Source of the DNA: Pseudomonadota bacterium
GTDB taxonomy: Bacteria > Pseudomonadota > Alphaproteobacteria > Sphingomonadales > SMXR01
Direction of reading: 5' to 3'
NCBI GenBank assembly: GCA_022566895.1
Contig: JADFIA010000001.1
Span: 1-64,000 of the forward strand
DNA length: 64,000 nucleotides
Below are positions 51,419-62,356 of the stretch, in pieces; the first letter of the stretch is position 1; every line of letters starts with the position of its first letter. The translations under genes were made by a program, and so were the position numbers. The notes below the pieces were generated by a model. It saw nothing but the letters and a program-made list of their open reading frames with translations. It was not told where the DNA came from and ran no database searches.

Positions 51419-53299
51419 ATGGGTCCGATGACGCGCAAGGCAGAGCATGGCGTACTGGCCGTTTTGGCCATCGTCCTTTTGTTTGCGATCAACATTATTG
51501 CCGCCGCCCTGTTCTCGAATTTTCGAATTGATCTAACCGAAGAGGGGTTGTTTACGATTTCGGAGGGCACGCGGAATATACTCGAGGATCTTCAGGACCC
51601 GATTGAGATCAAGCTTTATTTCTCGCGAAAGCACGGCACACCTTATGCGTCGTTCCTGCGCTACGGGAAACGCATTCGGGAATTGCTGGAGGAATACGAA
51701 TCCCTAAGCGGGGGCCATCTCAAGCTTACGACCATCGATCCTCAGCCCTTTACGGAGACCGAAGACGAGGCGATGAGGTACGGTCTTAAAGGGCCGGACA
51801 TCGGGGGCGGCACCAGGCTGTTCCTGGGCCTTGTGGCCAGCGACGCGACCGACCGCGAGAGTGTCATTGCCGATTTTCCAGAAGCGAGAGAGCGTTTTCT
51901 CGAATACGACCTCACGAAAACAATCTATAGCCTGAACGTTGCACAGCGACCCAAACTGTCCTTGCTGAGCAGCCTGCCCCTGCAATTCGGTCCCGGCGGC
52001 CCCCTGGCCATGATCCAGGGACGGGGCCAGCCCTATTTTCTCTACCAACAGCTCGACCAGTTCTTTGACCTTCATGATTTGGGCGCTGATTTTACGAAAA
52101 TACCCGAGGACACGGATGTCCTCTTGGTGGCCCACCCACCGGCTCTTTCCGATGGCCAACTTTATCTGATCGATCAGTTCGTGATGGCCGGCGGCCGGGC
52201 CATTTTGCTGGTAGATCCGTTTTCAGAGGCCGCTGTGGTGGCCGTGGCCACGGCGGCGAATATAGGGGCACCGTCGCCGATTCCAGAAGCGTCCGATCTA
52301 TCGAGACTGACCGAGGCCTGGGGCCTTAAGCTTCACCCAGGCAAGGTGGTGGTCGATTTCCGGCTGGCCCAAGAGGTCGACATGGGCGGCGCCGGGCCGC
52401 GCGGCGTGCGTGACTATCTTCCTTGGCTCGCGGTTTCCCGTGAGTTCATCAACCGTGATGATATTGCCACCGGCAGCCTCAACCAGATAAATCTTGCAAG
52501 CAGCGGCGCCTTTGAATTGGTCGCGGGGACCGGCACCGAGGTCACTCCGTTACTGACCTCTAGCACGGACTCGTCTTTGATCAGTTCGTCCGAAGTCCGG
52601 GGAGATCCGGATCCCGATATATTGATGCGTTTGGCCACGATTGACGACCAAGCCTACATATTGTTTGCAAGAATTTCGGGCCCAGCCCGCTCGGCCTTCG
52701 GCGAGACGCCACCGGAGGGCTCTGATGTCGAACGGCATTTGAGCAGTGCCAAGGGCAGCATCAATGTGATTGTGGGCGCCGACGTTGATCTTTTCGATGA
52801 CCGATTTTGGGTAGAGTTCGGAGAGGCCCACGGGCAGAGATACGCCGCGCCCTTTGCAGATAATGGTGCCTTCTTGATAGGCGCAATTGATCATTTTGCC
52901 GGCTCGACCGACCTCATTCAACTGCGCAGCCGCGGCATCTCCCATCGACCCTTTGATCGGGTCGAGGCCTTGAAACGAAAGGCCGAAGCGCGGTTTCTGG
53001 CCGAAGCGCAGGCGCTTCAGAACAAGGTACGAGCGACCGAGGCGCGCCTTGAGCAATTGCAGGGCGCCGGTGCGACGGGCTCCGATATTCTAAACCCTGC
53101 CCAAGAGACCGAGATTCGGGCCTTTCAGGCTGAACTTCTGGAAACCCGCCGAGCTTTGCGGGGGGTCCAGCGGAACCTGCGGTCCGATATCGAACGGCTG
53201 GGAGCCCGGCTGGCGTTCTTGAATATTGCCGGTGTCCCGATCCTCCTCGGGCTGGGGACGCTAGCAAATGCCTGGTGGCGCCGGAGGCGGCGCGGATGA
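51419..53299 (+). CDS. GldG-like ABC transporter auxiliary protein
   Basis: A 626-aa protein with an N-terminal membrane anchor (residues 13-34), a periplasmic domain of the ABC_transp_aux type starting FRIDLTEEGLFTISEGTRNIL, a central Rossmann-like section (DVLLVAHPPALSDGQLYLIDQFV, GGRAILLVDPF), a coiled coil near residues 510-600 and a final membrane segment (LNIAGVPILLGLGTLANAW) ending in RRRRRG. It is the third gene of the four-gene unit. Homologs of GldG are thought to form the extracytoplasmic part of the transporter complex. The mechanism is unknown. Confidence 0.88.
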   Translation: MGPMTRKAEHGVLAVLAIVLLFAINIIAAALFSNFRIDLTEEGLFTISEGTRNILEDLQDPIEIKLYFSRKHGTPYASFLRYGKRIRELLEEYESLSGGHLKLTTIDPQPFTETEDEAMRYGLKGPDIGGGTRLFLGLVASDATDRESVIADFPEARERFLEYDLTKTIYSLNVAQRPKLSLLSSLPLQFGPGGPLAMIQGRGQPYFLYQQLDQFFDLHDLGADFTKIPEDTDVLLVAHPPALSDGQLYLIDQFVMAGGRAILLVDPFSEAAVVAVATAANIGAPSPIPEASDLSRLTEAWGLKLHPGKVVVDFRLAQEVDMGGAGPRGVRDYLPWLAVSREFINRDDIATGSLNQINLASSGAFELVAGTGTEVTPLLTSSTDSSLISSSEVRGDPDPDILMRLATIDDQAYILFARISGPARSAFGETPPEGSDVERHLSSAKGSINVIVGADVDLFDDRFWVEFGEAHGQRYAAPFADNGAFLIGAIDHFAGSTDLIQLRSRGISHRPFDRVEALKRKAEARFLAEAQALQNKVRATEARLEQLQGAGATGSDILNPAQETEIRAFQAELLETRRALRGVQRNLRSDIERLGARLAFLNIAGVPILLGLGTLANAWWRRRRRG

Positions 53300-54378
53300 T
53301 GAAGCCGGACCAGCTTCGCAACCTGGCTATTGTGACCGCTGTGCTGTTGGTTGGCGCGGTCTGGGTCAGTCTGCGGCCAAACGACGGATCGCCCGATCAA
53401 CTGCGGGAATCTTCGCTCTTGCCTGGACTGAGCGGCCGAATCTCCGACTTGGGCCGGGTGGAATTGAAACGAAAGGACGATCGTGTCACGCTCGTCTTGG
53501 AGGAAGCAGTCTGGGTCGTCAAAAGCTTGGGCAATTATCCGGCGGATTCCTCCAAGATCAGAAACCTGGTGCAAGGACTTGTATTGGCCCGGCGGTTGGC
53601 TCCCAAATCGTCGAACAGGAATCTGTTCGACCGCATGGGGCTGGGTGAGGACGCGACAACGGTTGATCTGTTCAGCACCGACGGGGACCCCATCCTGGCA
53701 CTGGATCTTGGCAAGCGCCGCCTGCGGTCGCAGGAAGGGGAGAGCGAAACCTTCGTCTTTATCGAAACCGACGGTCGGGCCTGGACGGCCAAAGGACTGG
53801 CCGAAGCAAGCACCGATCCGCTGGACTGGGTGGAACGAGTTGTGGCCGCGATCAGCGGGGTAAGGATAAGAGAGGTTTCATTGGCGCCTGCGGACGGTGC
53901 AAGCTTTCTCCTCTTGCGGCCCCAACCAAACGCCGAGACATTGAGCGTAATTACTGCGGATGGTGAGATCAATGACGCCGACGAATTTCGGGCCGAGCGC
54001 CTGATGTCCTGGCTCAGCGAGCTGCAACTTGAGAATCTATTGGCAGCTTCCGAGATTCCCGAACAGGCACTCGAGATCGCTGCCGCGAGTTACACGACCT
54101 TTGACGGGCTGGTGATCAAATTGCGCGTGCTCGAGGTTGCGGGCACAAGCTATGTAAGGCTTGCTGCACATTACGATGAGGCTTTGGTGGCGGCAAAGGC
54201 GGGCGAAGCGGTGCCGGCGGGCTCAAGGCCTGCGGATCAGGAGGCTGATGCTCTTAATCATTTGTGGCAGGGATGGGCCTACAAAATCTCTTCGTCACGC
54301 CTTTCGGACCTGCTGGTGAAGTTGCAGATGCTGGCCCCGCAGTCAATATCGGTACCTGATACCGAGGACGGGGAATGA
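53296..54378 (+). CDS. DUF4340 domain protein, partner of the Gld-like ABC system
   Basis: A 360-aa protein with an N-terminal anchor (LAIVTAVLLVGAVWVSL) and a large periplasmic beta-rich region. Around residues 60-110 it has the family pattern VTLVLEEAVWVVKSLGNYPADSSKIRNLVQGL, repeated later as duplicated DUF4340 units. The start is an ATG overlapping the GldG-like stop, so the four genes are translated together. DUF4340 proteins occur beside GldG-like genes in many Gram-negative bacteria. A role as a periplasmic adaptor is an inference. It converges on the DUF1223 gene. Confidence 0.85.
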   Translation: MMKPDQLRNLAIVTAVLLVGAVWVSLRPNDGSPDQLRESSLLPGLSGRISDLGRVELKRKDDRVTLVLEEAVWVVKSLGNYPADSSKIRNLVQGLVLARRLAPKSSNRNLFDRMGLGEDATTVDLFSTDGDPILALDLGKRRLRSQEGESETFVFIETDGRAWTAKGLAEASTDPLDWVERVVAAISGVRIREVSLAPADGASFLLLRPQPNAETLSVITADGEINDADEFRAERLMSWLSELQLENLLAASEIPEQALEIAAASYTTFDGLVIKLRVLEVAGTSYVRLAAHYDEALVAAKAGEAVPAGSRPADQEADALNHLWQGWAYKISSSRLSDLLVKLQMLAPQSISVPDTEDGE

Positions 54379-54390
54379 TATCCCAAAATT

Positions 54391-55113
54391 TTAGATAACT
54401 GGATCCAGCGCCAGTTTAGCGGCGCCCAGGATCGGGCCGTATTCGCCGTCCTGCACAATGATGGCGACGCAATCGGCACCACTTGCAATAATCGGACCGA
54501 GGTCGATCGGTAGGATCACTTTGTTGCCGTCCCACTGGCCCATAATGTCGGACCCGCGAACGACATTGGAATAACGAAGTGATTTGCCACGGTTGTCGCC
54601 ATTTCGAATGTAGACGATCTCTTCACTTTTGTACCAGATCACTCGGACTACGGCTTTCCCCCTGGGGGCCTCGCCCTCGATCAAAACCTCGAGGTGCGTT
54701 CGATCGCCGCTCAAGGATACTCTCGCCAGATCCTGTTCGGCTCGCGCCCTTTCCACCAGCGCCAGAACATCTTTTTTGCGCGAACCGATGACCTGGTGCC
54801 GACCGTTGATGATCATTTGCGGAGTGTAAACGCCTTTTTGGCCGAATTCTCTATTGTAGTATTCTTGGCGAACAGTGTTTTGGGCGGAGCCGAAGGTATC
54901 CTTCCATCCAAGATAGTCCCAGTAATCAACCGCCCAACTGAGCGCCAGGATGCTATCGTCCTCGGCCAGTTCATTGAGCACCACATCGGCCGGCGGGCAG
55001 GCGATGCAGCCCTGGCTAGTGAATAATTCAACGACCACGGGCGGTTCGTCGGCGTGGGCCGGCAAGGCGACCATGCATGCCGCAAATACAGATAATGCAA
55101 TTTTCCGTATCAT
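54391..55113 (-). CDS. DUF1223 family periplasmic thioredoxin-fold protein
   Basis: A 240-aa exported protein. The signal peptide ends near PAHA, followed by the redox-like VVVELFTSQGCIACPPADVVLNEL, with a C-x-x-C pair in thioredoxin position. YTPQMIINGRHQVIGS follows, typical of the family. A thiol oxidoreductase or copper-related function has been proposed for some members, but none is proven. It commonly lies beside acnA in alphaproteobacteria, as here (113 bp). The ATG at 55113 is preferred over the track start at 55200. Confidence 0.9.
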   Translation of the reverse strand: MIRKIALSVFAACMVALPAHADEPPVVVELFTSQGCIACPPADVVLNELAEDDSILALSWAVDYWDYLGWKDTFGSAQNTVRQEYYNREFGQKGVYTPQMIINGRHQVIGSRKKDVLALVERARAEQDLARVSLSGDRTHLEVLIEGEAPRGKAVVRVIWYKSEEIVYIRNGDNRGKSLRYSNVVRGSDIMGQWDGNKVILPIDLGPIIASGADCVAIIVQDGEYGPILGAAKLALDPVI

Positions 55114-55226
55114 GATGCCTATAATTTTAGGACCATGTGCCCGCCATAACCAATCAACTCGTCTCAAATCCCGATCAACTCCGGTTGAACGCCTCGTCAT
55201 TGGGGGCCGTGGCCAACACTGCCGGA

Positions 55227-57917
55227 CTAACCGTCAGCGGCAAGCCTTCGCAAGACATACTGCAGAATGCCGCCATGGCGGAAATATTCAACTTCGTTTG
55301 ACGTATCGATCCGGCACAATAAATCGATCCTCTGTTGTCGGCCGTCCGAAGTATGAATCGTGCAGGTCACGTCCTGGCCGGGCTCAATATTGCCCGCGAT
55401 GCCAGCGAGGTCGATTACCTCGCTGCCGTCGAGCCCCAATCCCTGCCAGTCGGCACCATCCTTGAACTGCAAAGGCAGCACACCCATGCCAATGAGGTTC
55501 GAGCGGTGAATGCGCTCGAACGACCCGGCGATCACAGCTTTGACGCCGAGCAGCAAGGTACCCTTGGCTGCCCAGTCGCGCGACGATCCGGTGCCATATT
55601 CCTTGCCGGCCAAAACAACCAGGTCCACCCCTTCGTCCCTATACTTCATGGCGGCGTCATAGATCGTCATCTGCTCGCCGTCCGGCATATGCCGGGTCCA
55701 GCCTCCTTCGGTGCCGGGGGCCATGAAATTGCGTAAGCGCAGGTTGGCGAAGGTCCCGCGCATCATCACTTGATGATTGCCGCGCCTCGAGCCGTAGGAA
55801 TTAAAATCCCGACGCTCGACTCCCTGGGAGATCAAATATTGACCCGCTGCGGTGTCCGCCTTTATCGCACCGGCCGGCGAGATGTGGTCGGTCGTGATCG
55901 AATCCCCGAGCAAGGCCAATATGCGGCAGCCCTTGATATCGCACAGATCGCCGACTTCCATGGTCATCGATTCAAAGTAGGGTGGATGCCGAATATAGGT
56001 GCTGGTCTCGCTCCAGCTGTAAGTTAGACCCTGCCCGGCGCCGATAGCCTTCCAAACCTCGTCGCCGCTAAAGACATCAGCGTAGCGCTCCGTGAACATC
56101 TGCGAGGACACTGAGTTGTGGATGGCCTGTGAGACCTCGGCGTTCGACGGCCAAATATCCTTCAGGAACACCGGATTGTCTTGGCTGTCATGGCCCAGAG
56201 GATCGCGGACCAAATCGATATTCATACTGCCGGCAAGCGCGTAGGCGACTACGAGGGGCGGCGATGCGAGATAATTAGCCTTGACGTCGAGGCTGATTCT
56301 CCCCTCGAAATTGCGGTTGCCGGAGAGAACGCTGCAACAAACCAGATCGTTGTCATTGACGGTCTTGGAGATCGCTGGTGCCAGAGGCCCCGAATTCCCG
56401 ATGCAGGTAGTGCAGCCGTAGCCAACAAGATTAAAACCCAGCGCATCGAGATCATCCTGCAGGCCGGCCCGCTCGAGATAGTCGGTGACCACCTTGGATC
56501 CCGGGGCAAGCGAGGTCTTGACCCAGGGCTGAACTTCAAGGCCCTTGGCAAGTGCATTGCGGGCCAATAGCCCGGCGGCCAGCATGACGCTCGGGTTTGA
56601 AGTGTTTGTGCAGCTTGTGATCGCCGCAATGACGACATGACCGTGGGCAAGCTCGTAGGCCTCGCCATCCACTTCAAAAGCACCCGAATCACCCGGATTC
56701 TTACCAAAATCCGTTTCAAGCGAGTCGGCAAAACTTTGAGCGGCCGACGAGAGCAGGACGGTATCCTGGGGCCGCTTAGGGCCGGCGAGACTCGGCTCGA
56801 CGGTTGAAATATCAAGCTCCAATTGATCGCTGAATAGGGGCTCGGACGAATCCGCATGGCGCCACAGGCCCTGTTTCTTGGCGTAGGCCTCGACAAGCTC
56901 CACCGTCGCCTCGTCGCGGCCGGTGAACCGTAAATAGTCGATTGTCGCGCGGTCGATCGGGAAAAATCCGCAGGTGGCTCCATATTCAGGCGCCATATTG
57001 GCGATCGTTGCTTGATCGGCCAGCGACAATTCGTCGACGCCGGATCCAAAAAACTCGACAAACTTTCCGACGACGCCCCGCTTGCGCAACAAATGTGTAA
57101 CCGTCAAGACCAGATCGGTGGCCGTGGTGCCTTCGCGCAAAGCTCCAGTCAGCTTGAAGCCAACGACATCGGGAATCAGCATTGAGATCGGCTGTCCTAG
57201 CATTGCCGCCTCCGCTTCGATGCCGCCGACGCCCCATCCCAGAACACCGAGACCGTTGATCATTGTTGTGTGGCTGTCGGTGCCGACAAGTGTGTCCGGA
57301 TAAGCGTAGGTCTTGCCATTCGATTCCGAAGTCCAGACGGCCTTGGCCAGATACTCGAGATTGACCTGGTGGCAAATGCCGGTGCCGGGGGGCACGACAC
57401 GAAAGTCGTCGAAGGCCTGTTGGCCCCAGCGCAAAAATTCGTAACGCTCGCGGTTGCGCTCCATTTCGAACTGGACATTTTGCCGGAACGAATCAGCAGT
57501 GCCGAACTTGTCGACCATAACCGAATGATCGATCACCAGATCGACCGGGCTTAGCGGGTTGATCCTTGCCGGATCGCCGCCAAGGCTGGCCATGGCGTCG
57601 CGCATCGCGGCCAGGTCAACAACCGCCGGCACGCCTGTGAAATCCTGCATCAAGACCCGAGCCGGCCGGTATCCAATCTCATGGTCCGAGTGTTGCGTGT
57701 CTTGCCAATCGACGATCGCTTGGGCATCGGCGATGGTGACGCTGTCTCCATCTTCATGCCGCAACATATTCTCAAGCAAAACCTTAAGCGAACTGGGAAG
57801 TCGTGAGATGTCACCCAACTGCTCCGCGGCCGCTTTCAGGCTGAAATAACTATAGACCTTGCCGCCGACTTCCATCGTCCGTTCGGTGTTCAGGGAATCT
57901 TGGCTGATGCTGGCCAC
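55227..57917 (-). CDS. acnA: Aconitate hydratase A
   Basis: TCA-cycle enzyme that isomerises citrate to isocitrate with a 4Fe-4S cluster. The cluster cysteines are in [22 protein letters not shown] (first Cys) and [13 protein letters not shown] (two Cys). The C-terminal swivel domain has [15 protein letters not shown] and [20 protein letters not shown]. At 896 aa it is the standard AcnA length. GTG at 57917 follows AAGGAGCGTCC and is preferred to the track start. The gene diverges from the sortase-substrate gene and lies in a region where alphaproteobacteria usually carry ccm genes next. Confidence 0.97.
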   Translation of the reverse strand: MASISQDSLNTERTMEVGGKVYSYFSLKAAAEQLGDISRLPSSLKVLLENMLRHEDGDSVTIADAQAIVDWQDTQHSDHEIGYRPARVLMQDFTGVPAVVDLAAMRDAMASLGGDPARINPLSPVDLVIDHSVMVDKFGTADSFRQNVQFEMERNRERYEFLRWGQQAFDDFRVVPPGTGICHQVNLEYLAKAVWTSESNGKTYAYPDTLVGTDSHTTMINGLGVLGWGVGGIEAEAAMLGQPISMLIPDVVGFKLTGALREGTTATDLVLTVTHLLRKRGVVGKFVEFFGSGVDELSLADQATIANMAPEYGATCGFFPIDRATIDYLRFTGRDEATVELVEAYAKKQGLWRHADSSEPLFSDQLELDISTVEPSLAGPKRPQDTVLLSSAAQSFADSLETDFGKNPGDSGAFEVDGEAYELAHGHVVIAAITSCTNTSNPSVMLAAGLLARNALAKGLEVQPWVKTSLAPGSKVVTDYLERAGLQDDLDALGFNLVGYGCTTCIGNSGPLAPAISKTVNDNDLVCCSVLSGNRNFEGRISLDVKANYLASPPLVVAYALAGSMNIDLVRDPLGHDSQDNPVFLKDIWPSNAEVSQAIHNSVSSQMFTERYADVFSGDEVWKAIGAGQGLTYSWSETSTYIRHPPYFESMTMEVGDLCDIKGCRILALLGDSITTDHISPAGAIKADTAAGQYLISQGVERRDFNSYGSRRGNHQVMMRGTFANLRLRNFMAPGTEGGWTRHMPDGEQMTIYDAAMKYRDEGVDLVVLAGKEYGTGSSRDWAAKGTLLLGVKAVIAGSFERIHRSNLIGMGVLPLQFKDGADWQGLGLDGSEVIDLAGIAGNIEPGQDVTCTIHTSDGRQQRIDLLCRIDTSNEVEYFRHGGILQYVLRRLAADG

Positions 57918-58082
57918 GGACGCTCCTTCCGGGTTCGACCTCTTATGGCCCTTTTCGACCTCCCATCTCAAGCGAAAAGACCGCTGCCGGAAATCACAAT
58001 ATCGCCGCAATGGTGGCCAAATTCCCCCCCATTTTACTGTTTGAGTGAGTCTTAAGGAAGGGCGATCGGTAGGAGATGTCAA

Positions 58083-60332
58083 ATGTCGTTCTTCCGCAAC
58101 CTTGAACCCCGCAGCCGTCGGATCGTTTTCCTTGCCACGCTCGCATATCTAGCCAGCGTCGTTTTGCTTCTGGTTCTCGCCCGCACCGCGCAGGCTACCC
58201 CCTCAACGTCTCAGACCGCTGGCGCCGTGCGCTCGGAGATTATCATGATCGGTGGCAAAGAGGGTCAGCTGTTCCGAGCGCCTCTGCAATCGACCGAGGT
58301 CGAAATTTTTGTTAGTGGCATGTTGGCCAGAATCCGGGTCCGGCAGACCTATTACAATCCGCTTGATGAGTGGATGGAGGGCGTCTACGTCTATCCGTTG
58401 CCTGAAAAGGCGGCGGTCGACCGGCTGACCATGATCATTGGTGAGCGCAAGGTCCAGGGGGTGATCAAGGAAAAGGAAGCGGCCAGAAGAGCCTACGAAA
58501 GAGCCAAACAGAGCGGCCGGCGCGCCAGCCTGGTATCCCAGGAACGGCCGAATATTTTCACGACCGAAGTGGCAAACATCGGCCCCAAAGACAAGATCGT
58601 TATCGAGATCGAATATCATGAGGTCTTGAAGTTTGATGGTGCATCCTTCGCGTTGCGCTTTCCAATGGTCGTGCGCCCAAGGTTCAACCCCGGTGCGCCG
58701 ATCATAAACCGGTCCCCGTCAGGCACCGGTTGGTCGCCCGATACCACTCAGGTTCCCGACGCCAGCCGTATCACGCCGCCGATCCTCGATCCCGAGCTGG
58801 GACTGATTAATCCGGTTCGCATCAGCGTTTTCCTCGACGCCGGGTTTCCGCTCTCGGAGGTGATCTCGAGCTATCATCCGATTGTTGTGATCAGAGAAGG
58901 CAACGGCAGAGCCGAAATACGACTTAAAGAGGGCGAAGTTCCGGCCGACCGGGATTTTGTGCTGCGTTGGGCCCCGAAGCCCGGCAAGGCGCCCTTCGCC
59001 GGCGCTTTTAGCCAGATAATTGATGACCAAGCCTACCATTTGATCATGATCGTGCCACCAACCAGCATCTCGACGCAGGAAGTCAAAGCCCATATTCCAC
59101 GCGAGCTTGTCTATATTATCGACGTCTCGGGCTCGATGGCTGGCGATGCGATTCGCGAAGCCAGAGCAGCACTTGAATATTCCCTCGATCGGCTGCGGCC
59201 CGGTGATCGCTTTAATATTATCGCCTTTTCAAGCAATGCGCGGGCGCTTTGGGCTGATGCGCGGGCATTCGATGGCAACAGCCTCGCCGAAGCCAAGGGG
59301 TTCATCCAGGCGCTCGAAGCTAACGGCGGCACCAATATGGCCTCGGCGCTTGAGATTGCGCTCAATGGCCGGACCGGTCTAGAGCACCTCAGACAGATCA
59401 TTTTCATCACTGACGGCGCGGTTGGAAACGAAGAGGCATTGTTTCAGATGATCCACCGGGGTCTTGGAGACAGCCGCCTGTTTACGGTTGGCATCAGCGC
59501 TGCCCCGAACAGCTTCTTCATGTCCGAGGCGGCCGAGATCGGCCGTGGCACCTATACATTCATCGGCGCCATGGACGAGGTCGAAGAGCATATGGATGCC
59601 CTGTTCCAGCAGATCGCCTCACCGCTTTTGACCGATATTGAAGTGATCTGGCCGCAGGGCATTGAAGCGGTCGCCTATCCGGACCCGATCCCCGATCTTT
59701 ATGCCGGTGATCCGGTCATTTTTGCAGCCCGCACTCCGGTTGGCGCCATAGGTAAGATCGAATTGAAGGGCCGGACAGCCGGCGCCCCTTGGTCGGCAAC
59801 GGTGACGATTGAGGCTGCCGACCGGGCCGGAGTTGCGAGCCTTTGGGGACGCGCCAAAATCCTCGAGCTGACCCGGGCTGCACGCCGCAATTACACTTAT
59901 GGCGGCTCAGAATTCAAAGCCGCGGTGGTCACGGTTGCCTTGAAGCACCAGCTGGTCAGCCAGTATACGAGCCTGGTGGCAATCGATACCGAAGTGGTGC
60001 GGCCGCCGTCCGAAAAGCTGATTAAGGGCCCGGTACCGACGAATCTGCCATCCGATATGGACCCGGCTTTCCTCAAGGGCCAAATGCCGGATGCCAGCAG
60101 TCTCTTCGACCGGACCCTGATGTCAGCGCCGGTGCTGCAAAAGGAAGCGGCCCTGAGCAGGGCAGCGCGCCTCCGGGCGGCGGTCGGTCGGGCGATTCCA
60201 CAGTTGGCCCTGCCCAGCACGGCGACGGCGTCTGAACTGAAAGTGCGAATCGGTCTGTTGATCATTCTCTTCTCGATGGCGCTGATCATCTGGCTGACCT
60301 GGCGCGGCCAGCGCCGGCGCCGGCGCATATGA
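58083..60332 (+). CDS. VIT/VWA-domain sortase target protein (marine proteobacterial type)
   Basis: A 749-aa exported surface protein. The N-terminal signal region [17 protein letters not shown] is followed by a VIT domain (about residues 55-200; [30 protein letters not shown]), a VWA domain with a MIDAS-type DVSGSMAGD near 345 and [10 protein letters not shown] near 420, and a C-terminal sorting signal. That signal is LPSTAT (residue 710), a hydrophobic helix ([14 protein letters not shown]) and the basic tail RGQRRRRRI. This matches the target proteins of the class GN sortase, whose gene overlaps by ATGA. The sorted product is probably attached to a surface component, although Gram-negative linkage sites are not established. 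Confidence 0.9.
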   Translation: MSFFRNLEPRSRRIVFLATLAYLASVVLLLVLARTAQATPSTSQTAGAVRSEIIMIGGKEGQLFRAPLQSTEVEIFVSGMLARIRVRQTYYNPLDEWMEGVYVYPLPEKAAVDRLTMIIGERKVQGVIKEKEAARRAYERAKQSGRRASLVSQERPNIFTTEVANIGPKDKIVIEIEYHEVLKFDGASFALRFPMVVRPRFNPGAPIINRSPSGTGWSPDTTQVPDASRITPPILDPELGLINPVRISVFLDAGFPLSEVISSYHPIVVIREGNGRAEIRLKEGEVPADRDFVLRWAPKPGKAPFAGAFSQIIDDQAYHLIMIVPPTSISTQEVKAHIPRELVYIIDVSGSMAGDAIREARAALEYSLDRLRPGDRFNIIAFSSNARALWADARAFDGNSLAEAKGFIQALEANGGTNMASALEIALNGRTGLEHLRQIIFITDGAVGNEEALFQMIHRGLGDSRLFTVGISAAPNSFFMSEAAEIGRGTYTFIGAMDEVEEHMDALFQQIASPLLTDIEVIWPQGIEAVAYPDPIPDLYAGDPVIFAARTPVGAIGKIELKGRTAGAPWSATVTIEAADRAGVASLWGRAKILELTRAARRNYTYGGSEFKAAVVTVALKHQLVSQYTSLVAIDTEVVRPPSEKLIKGPVPTNLPSDMDPAFLKGQMPDASSLFDRTLMSAPVLQKEAALSRAARLRAAVGRAIPQLALPSTATASELKVRIGLLIILFSMALIIWLTWRGQRRRRRI

Positions 60333-60952
60333 AGCAACAGCCAAATACGAGCCGGGGGCGCAAATTGCGTCCCCGGTATCTCCTAATCTTGCCGGCCTTG
60401 GTTGGTTTCTGGCTTCTCGGCGACGGTCTCTATATCCAGACCAAAGCGGTTGCCGCGCAGGTCCTGTTGGAGAGGGCGTGGGAGCGTAGTATGCGGACTG
60501 GCGAGCCCGCGAAGGCCTGGTCGTGGGCCGATACCTGGCCGGTCGCCCGCCTTAGGGTCGAGCATTTGGGCATCGATTTTGTGGTTCTTGAGGGGGTCAG
60601 TGGCGAGGCGCTGGCCTTTGGTCCGGGGCGGATGGCGGGTCTGGGTCCCGAATATGGCTCGAGCACGACCTTGATCGCTGGCCACAAAGACACCCATTTC
60701 CGATTTCTGCCCAAACTGCGGATCGGCGACGAGATCACCCTCGAGACCCTTCGCGGGCGGAACGAACGCTATCGGGTAATCGGGCAGGAAATCATCGACT
60801 ATAGGGCTGCGAATCTGGAAGATGACCCCCTCCACCCGAAGCTCATTCTGGTCACCTGTTATCCCTTCGAAGCCTTAACGGTAAACGGTCCTTTGCGTTA
60901 CGTGGTCATCGCCGAAAAACTCTTCGATCCCGGGTCAGACGCCGAAAGTTAA
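60329..60952 (+). CDS. Class GN (marine proteobacterial) sortase
   Basis: A 207-aa membrane-anchored cysteine transpeptidase. A single N-terminal membrane segment (YLLILPALVGFWLLGDGLYI) is followed by the sortase beta-barrel. The catalytic triad is visible as His119 in LIAGHKDTHF, Cys177 in LVTCYPF and Arg190 in NGPLRYVVIAE. It would cut LPxT motifs and link the carboxyl end to an amine. The gene overlaps its VIT/VWA target by 4 bp, the one-substrate layout reported for marine proteobacteria. The ccm operon begins 38 bp downstream. Confidence 0.92.
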   Translation: MKQQPNTSRGRKLRPRYLLILPALVGFWLLGDGLYIQTKAVAAQVLLERAWERSMRTGEPAKAWSWADTWPVARLRVEHLGIDFVVLEGVSGEALAFGPGRMAGLGPEYGSSTTLIAGHKDTHFRFLPKLRIGDEITLETLRGRNERYRVIGQEIIDYRAANLEDDPLHPKLILVTCYPFEALTVNGPLRYVVIAEKLFDPGSDAES

Positions 60953-60990
60953 TTCTACCGCTTCAAGTGCGAATTGGTTAGGGTGCCGCG

Positions 60991-61632
60991 ATGCCTGGGG
61001 ACGACGAGCATAAGACGGCGCTTGAAGCCAGAAAACTGACCTGTGTGCGCGGCGGCCGCAGCCTTTTTTCATCGCTTTCCTTTAAGGTCGAGCGCGGTCA
61101 TGCCCTGATCCTGCGCGGCCCAAACGGCAGCGGCAAAACGAGCCTTTTGAGAATCATCGCGGGTTTCCTGACTCCCGACGAGGGCCATTTTTGCTGGGGC
61201 GGTGTCGAAGGAAAGGCAGCAGTCAGCGCATTGCAGGAGAATATCCATCTGATCGGGCATCTCACGGCTTTGAAGCCGATCCTGAGCGTTGCAGAAAATG
61301 TCGCCCTTTGGGCCGCACTGCACGGCGGCAACGGCCAGACCACCGAAGCACTCCATGCCATGGGCCTTGTCGAGTTGGCAGAGCTGCCGGTGCAGTTTCT
61401 CTCAGAAGGCCAAAAGCGCCGCACTGCCCTGGCCCGGTTAATGGCTTTTCAAAAACCGATCTGGTTGCTGGACGAACCCTTGGCGGGACTGGACGCGGCG
61501 TCGGCAGACCGGCTCATGGAGGCGATCACCGGCCACCTTTCAAATGGTGGAATTGCGGTCATCGCAACCCATCAGCTGTTGCAAATGGACGCCGCGCTGC
61601 AGAGCGAGCTTCGGATTGGAGGCCGGCCATGA
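60991..61632 (+). CDS. ccmA: Heme exporter ATP-binding protein CcmA
   Basis: ATPase of the CcmABCD complex, which releases heme-loaded CcmE in System I cytochrome c maturation. It has Walker A LRGPNGSGKTSLLR, signature LSEGQKRRTALARL, Walker B IWLLDEPLAGLD and the switch His in VIATHQLL. At 213 aa the length is standard. The stop overlaps ccmB as ATGA. AGGGTG precedes the ATG. It is the first ccm gene. Confidence 0.96.
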   Translation: MPGDDEHKTALEARKLTCVRGGRSLFSSLSFKVERGHALILRGPNGSGKTSLLRIIAGFLTPDEGHFCWGGVEGKAAVSALQENIHLIGHLTALKPILSVAENVALWAALHGGNGQTTEALHAMGLVELAELPVQFLSEGQKRRTALARLMAFQKPIWLLDEPLAGLDAASADRLMEAITGHLSNGGIAVIATHQLLQMDAALQSELRIGGRP

Positions 61633-62297
61633 GACGGACCGTCGGGATACTGCTTCGACACGAGCTCCATTTGGCCTGGCGTCAGGGCAGCTCGTCCGGC
61701 ATGGCGGTGGCCTTTTTCGTGATTGCTGTGGTGCTATTCCCGCTCGGCGTCGGGCCGGAGTTAAACATCTTGTCGCGGGTCAGTGCCGGAGTGATATGGG
61801 TGGCAGTTCTTTTATCGGCGCTGTTGTCACTCGACCGCTTGTTCCAAGCCGATTTTGAGGACGGCAGCCTGGACCAGTTGGGGCTCATACCCCTGCCTCT
61901 CGAACTTATTGTCGCGGTCAAAGCAGCAGCGCACTGGATCGCGACCTGCCTGCCGATTATTGTCGCGTCTCCAGTCCTGGCGATCCTGATGAACATGGGC
62001 GGTGAGGGCTTCGGCGTCATGCTGTTTTCGCTGTTGATCGGCACGCCTGCTCTGAGTTTTATCGGAGCGATAGGCGCGGCGCTTACCGTAGCCATGCGGC
62101 GCGGTGGTGTTCTGGTGTCGATCCTGGTCCTGCCCTTGTTTATCCCGACCTTGATCTTCGGCGTCTCGGCAATCGATGCTGTGCTTACCCAGACGGTGGC
62201 CGGGCCCAATCTGCTGTTGTTGGGGGCGGTGACGGCATTGGCGATGGCATTGGCGCCTTTTGCTGCCGCCAGCGCCTTGCGTCTGGCGATGGGGTAA
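61629..62297 (+). CDS. ccmB: Heme exporter permease CcmB
   Basis: A 222-aa inner-membrane protein with six hydrophobic segments and the family run VGPELNILSRVSAGVIWVAVLLSALLSLDRLFQADFEDGSLDQL. The ATG at 61629 is preferred; the track start at 61191 reads out of frame through ccmA. With CcmA it powers heme-CcmE release. A 59-bp gap without features separates it from ccmC. Confidence 0.95.
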   Translation: MRRTVGILLRHELHLAWRQGSSSGMAVAFFVIAVVLFPLGVGPELNILSRVSAGVIWVAVLLSALLSLDRLFQADFEDGSLDQLGLIPLPLELIVAVKAAAHWIATCLPIIVASPVLAILMNMGGEGFGVMLFSLLIGTPALSFIGAIGAALTVAMRRGGVLVSILVLPLFIPTLIFGVSAIDAVLTQTVAGPNLLLLGAVTALAMALAPFAAASALRLAMG

Positions 62298-62356
62298 CGG
62301 GAAATTCATTGTAATTTCATGAACGGAAGCTTGCGGCGGGCAAAAGCCGGGATTAG

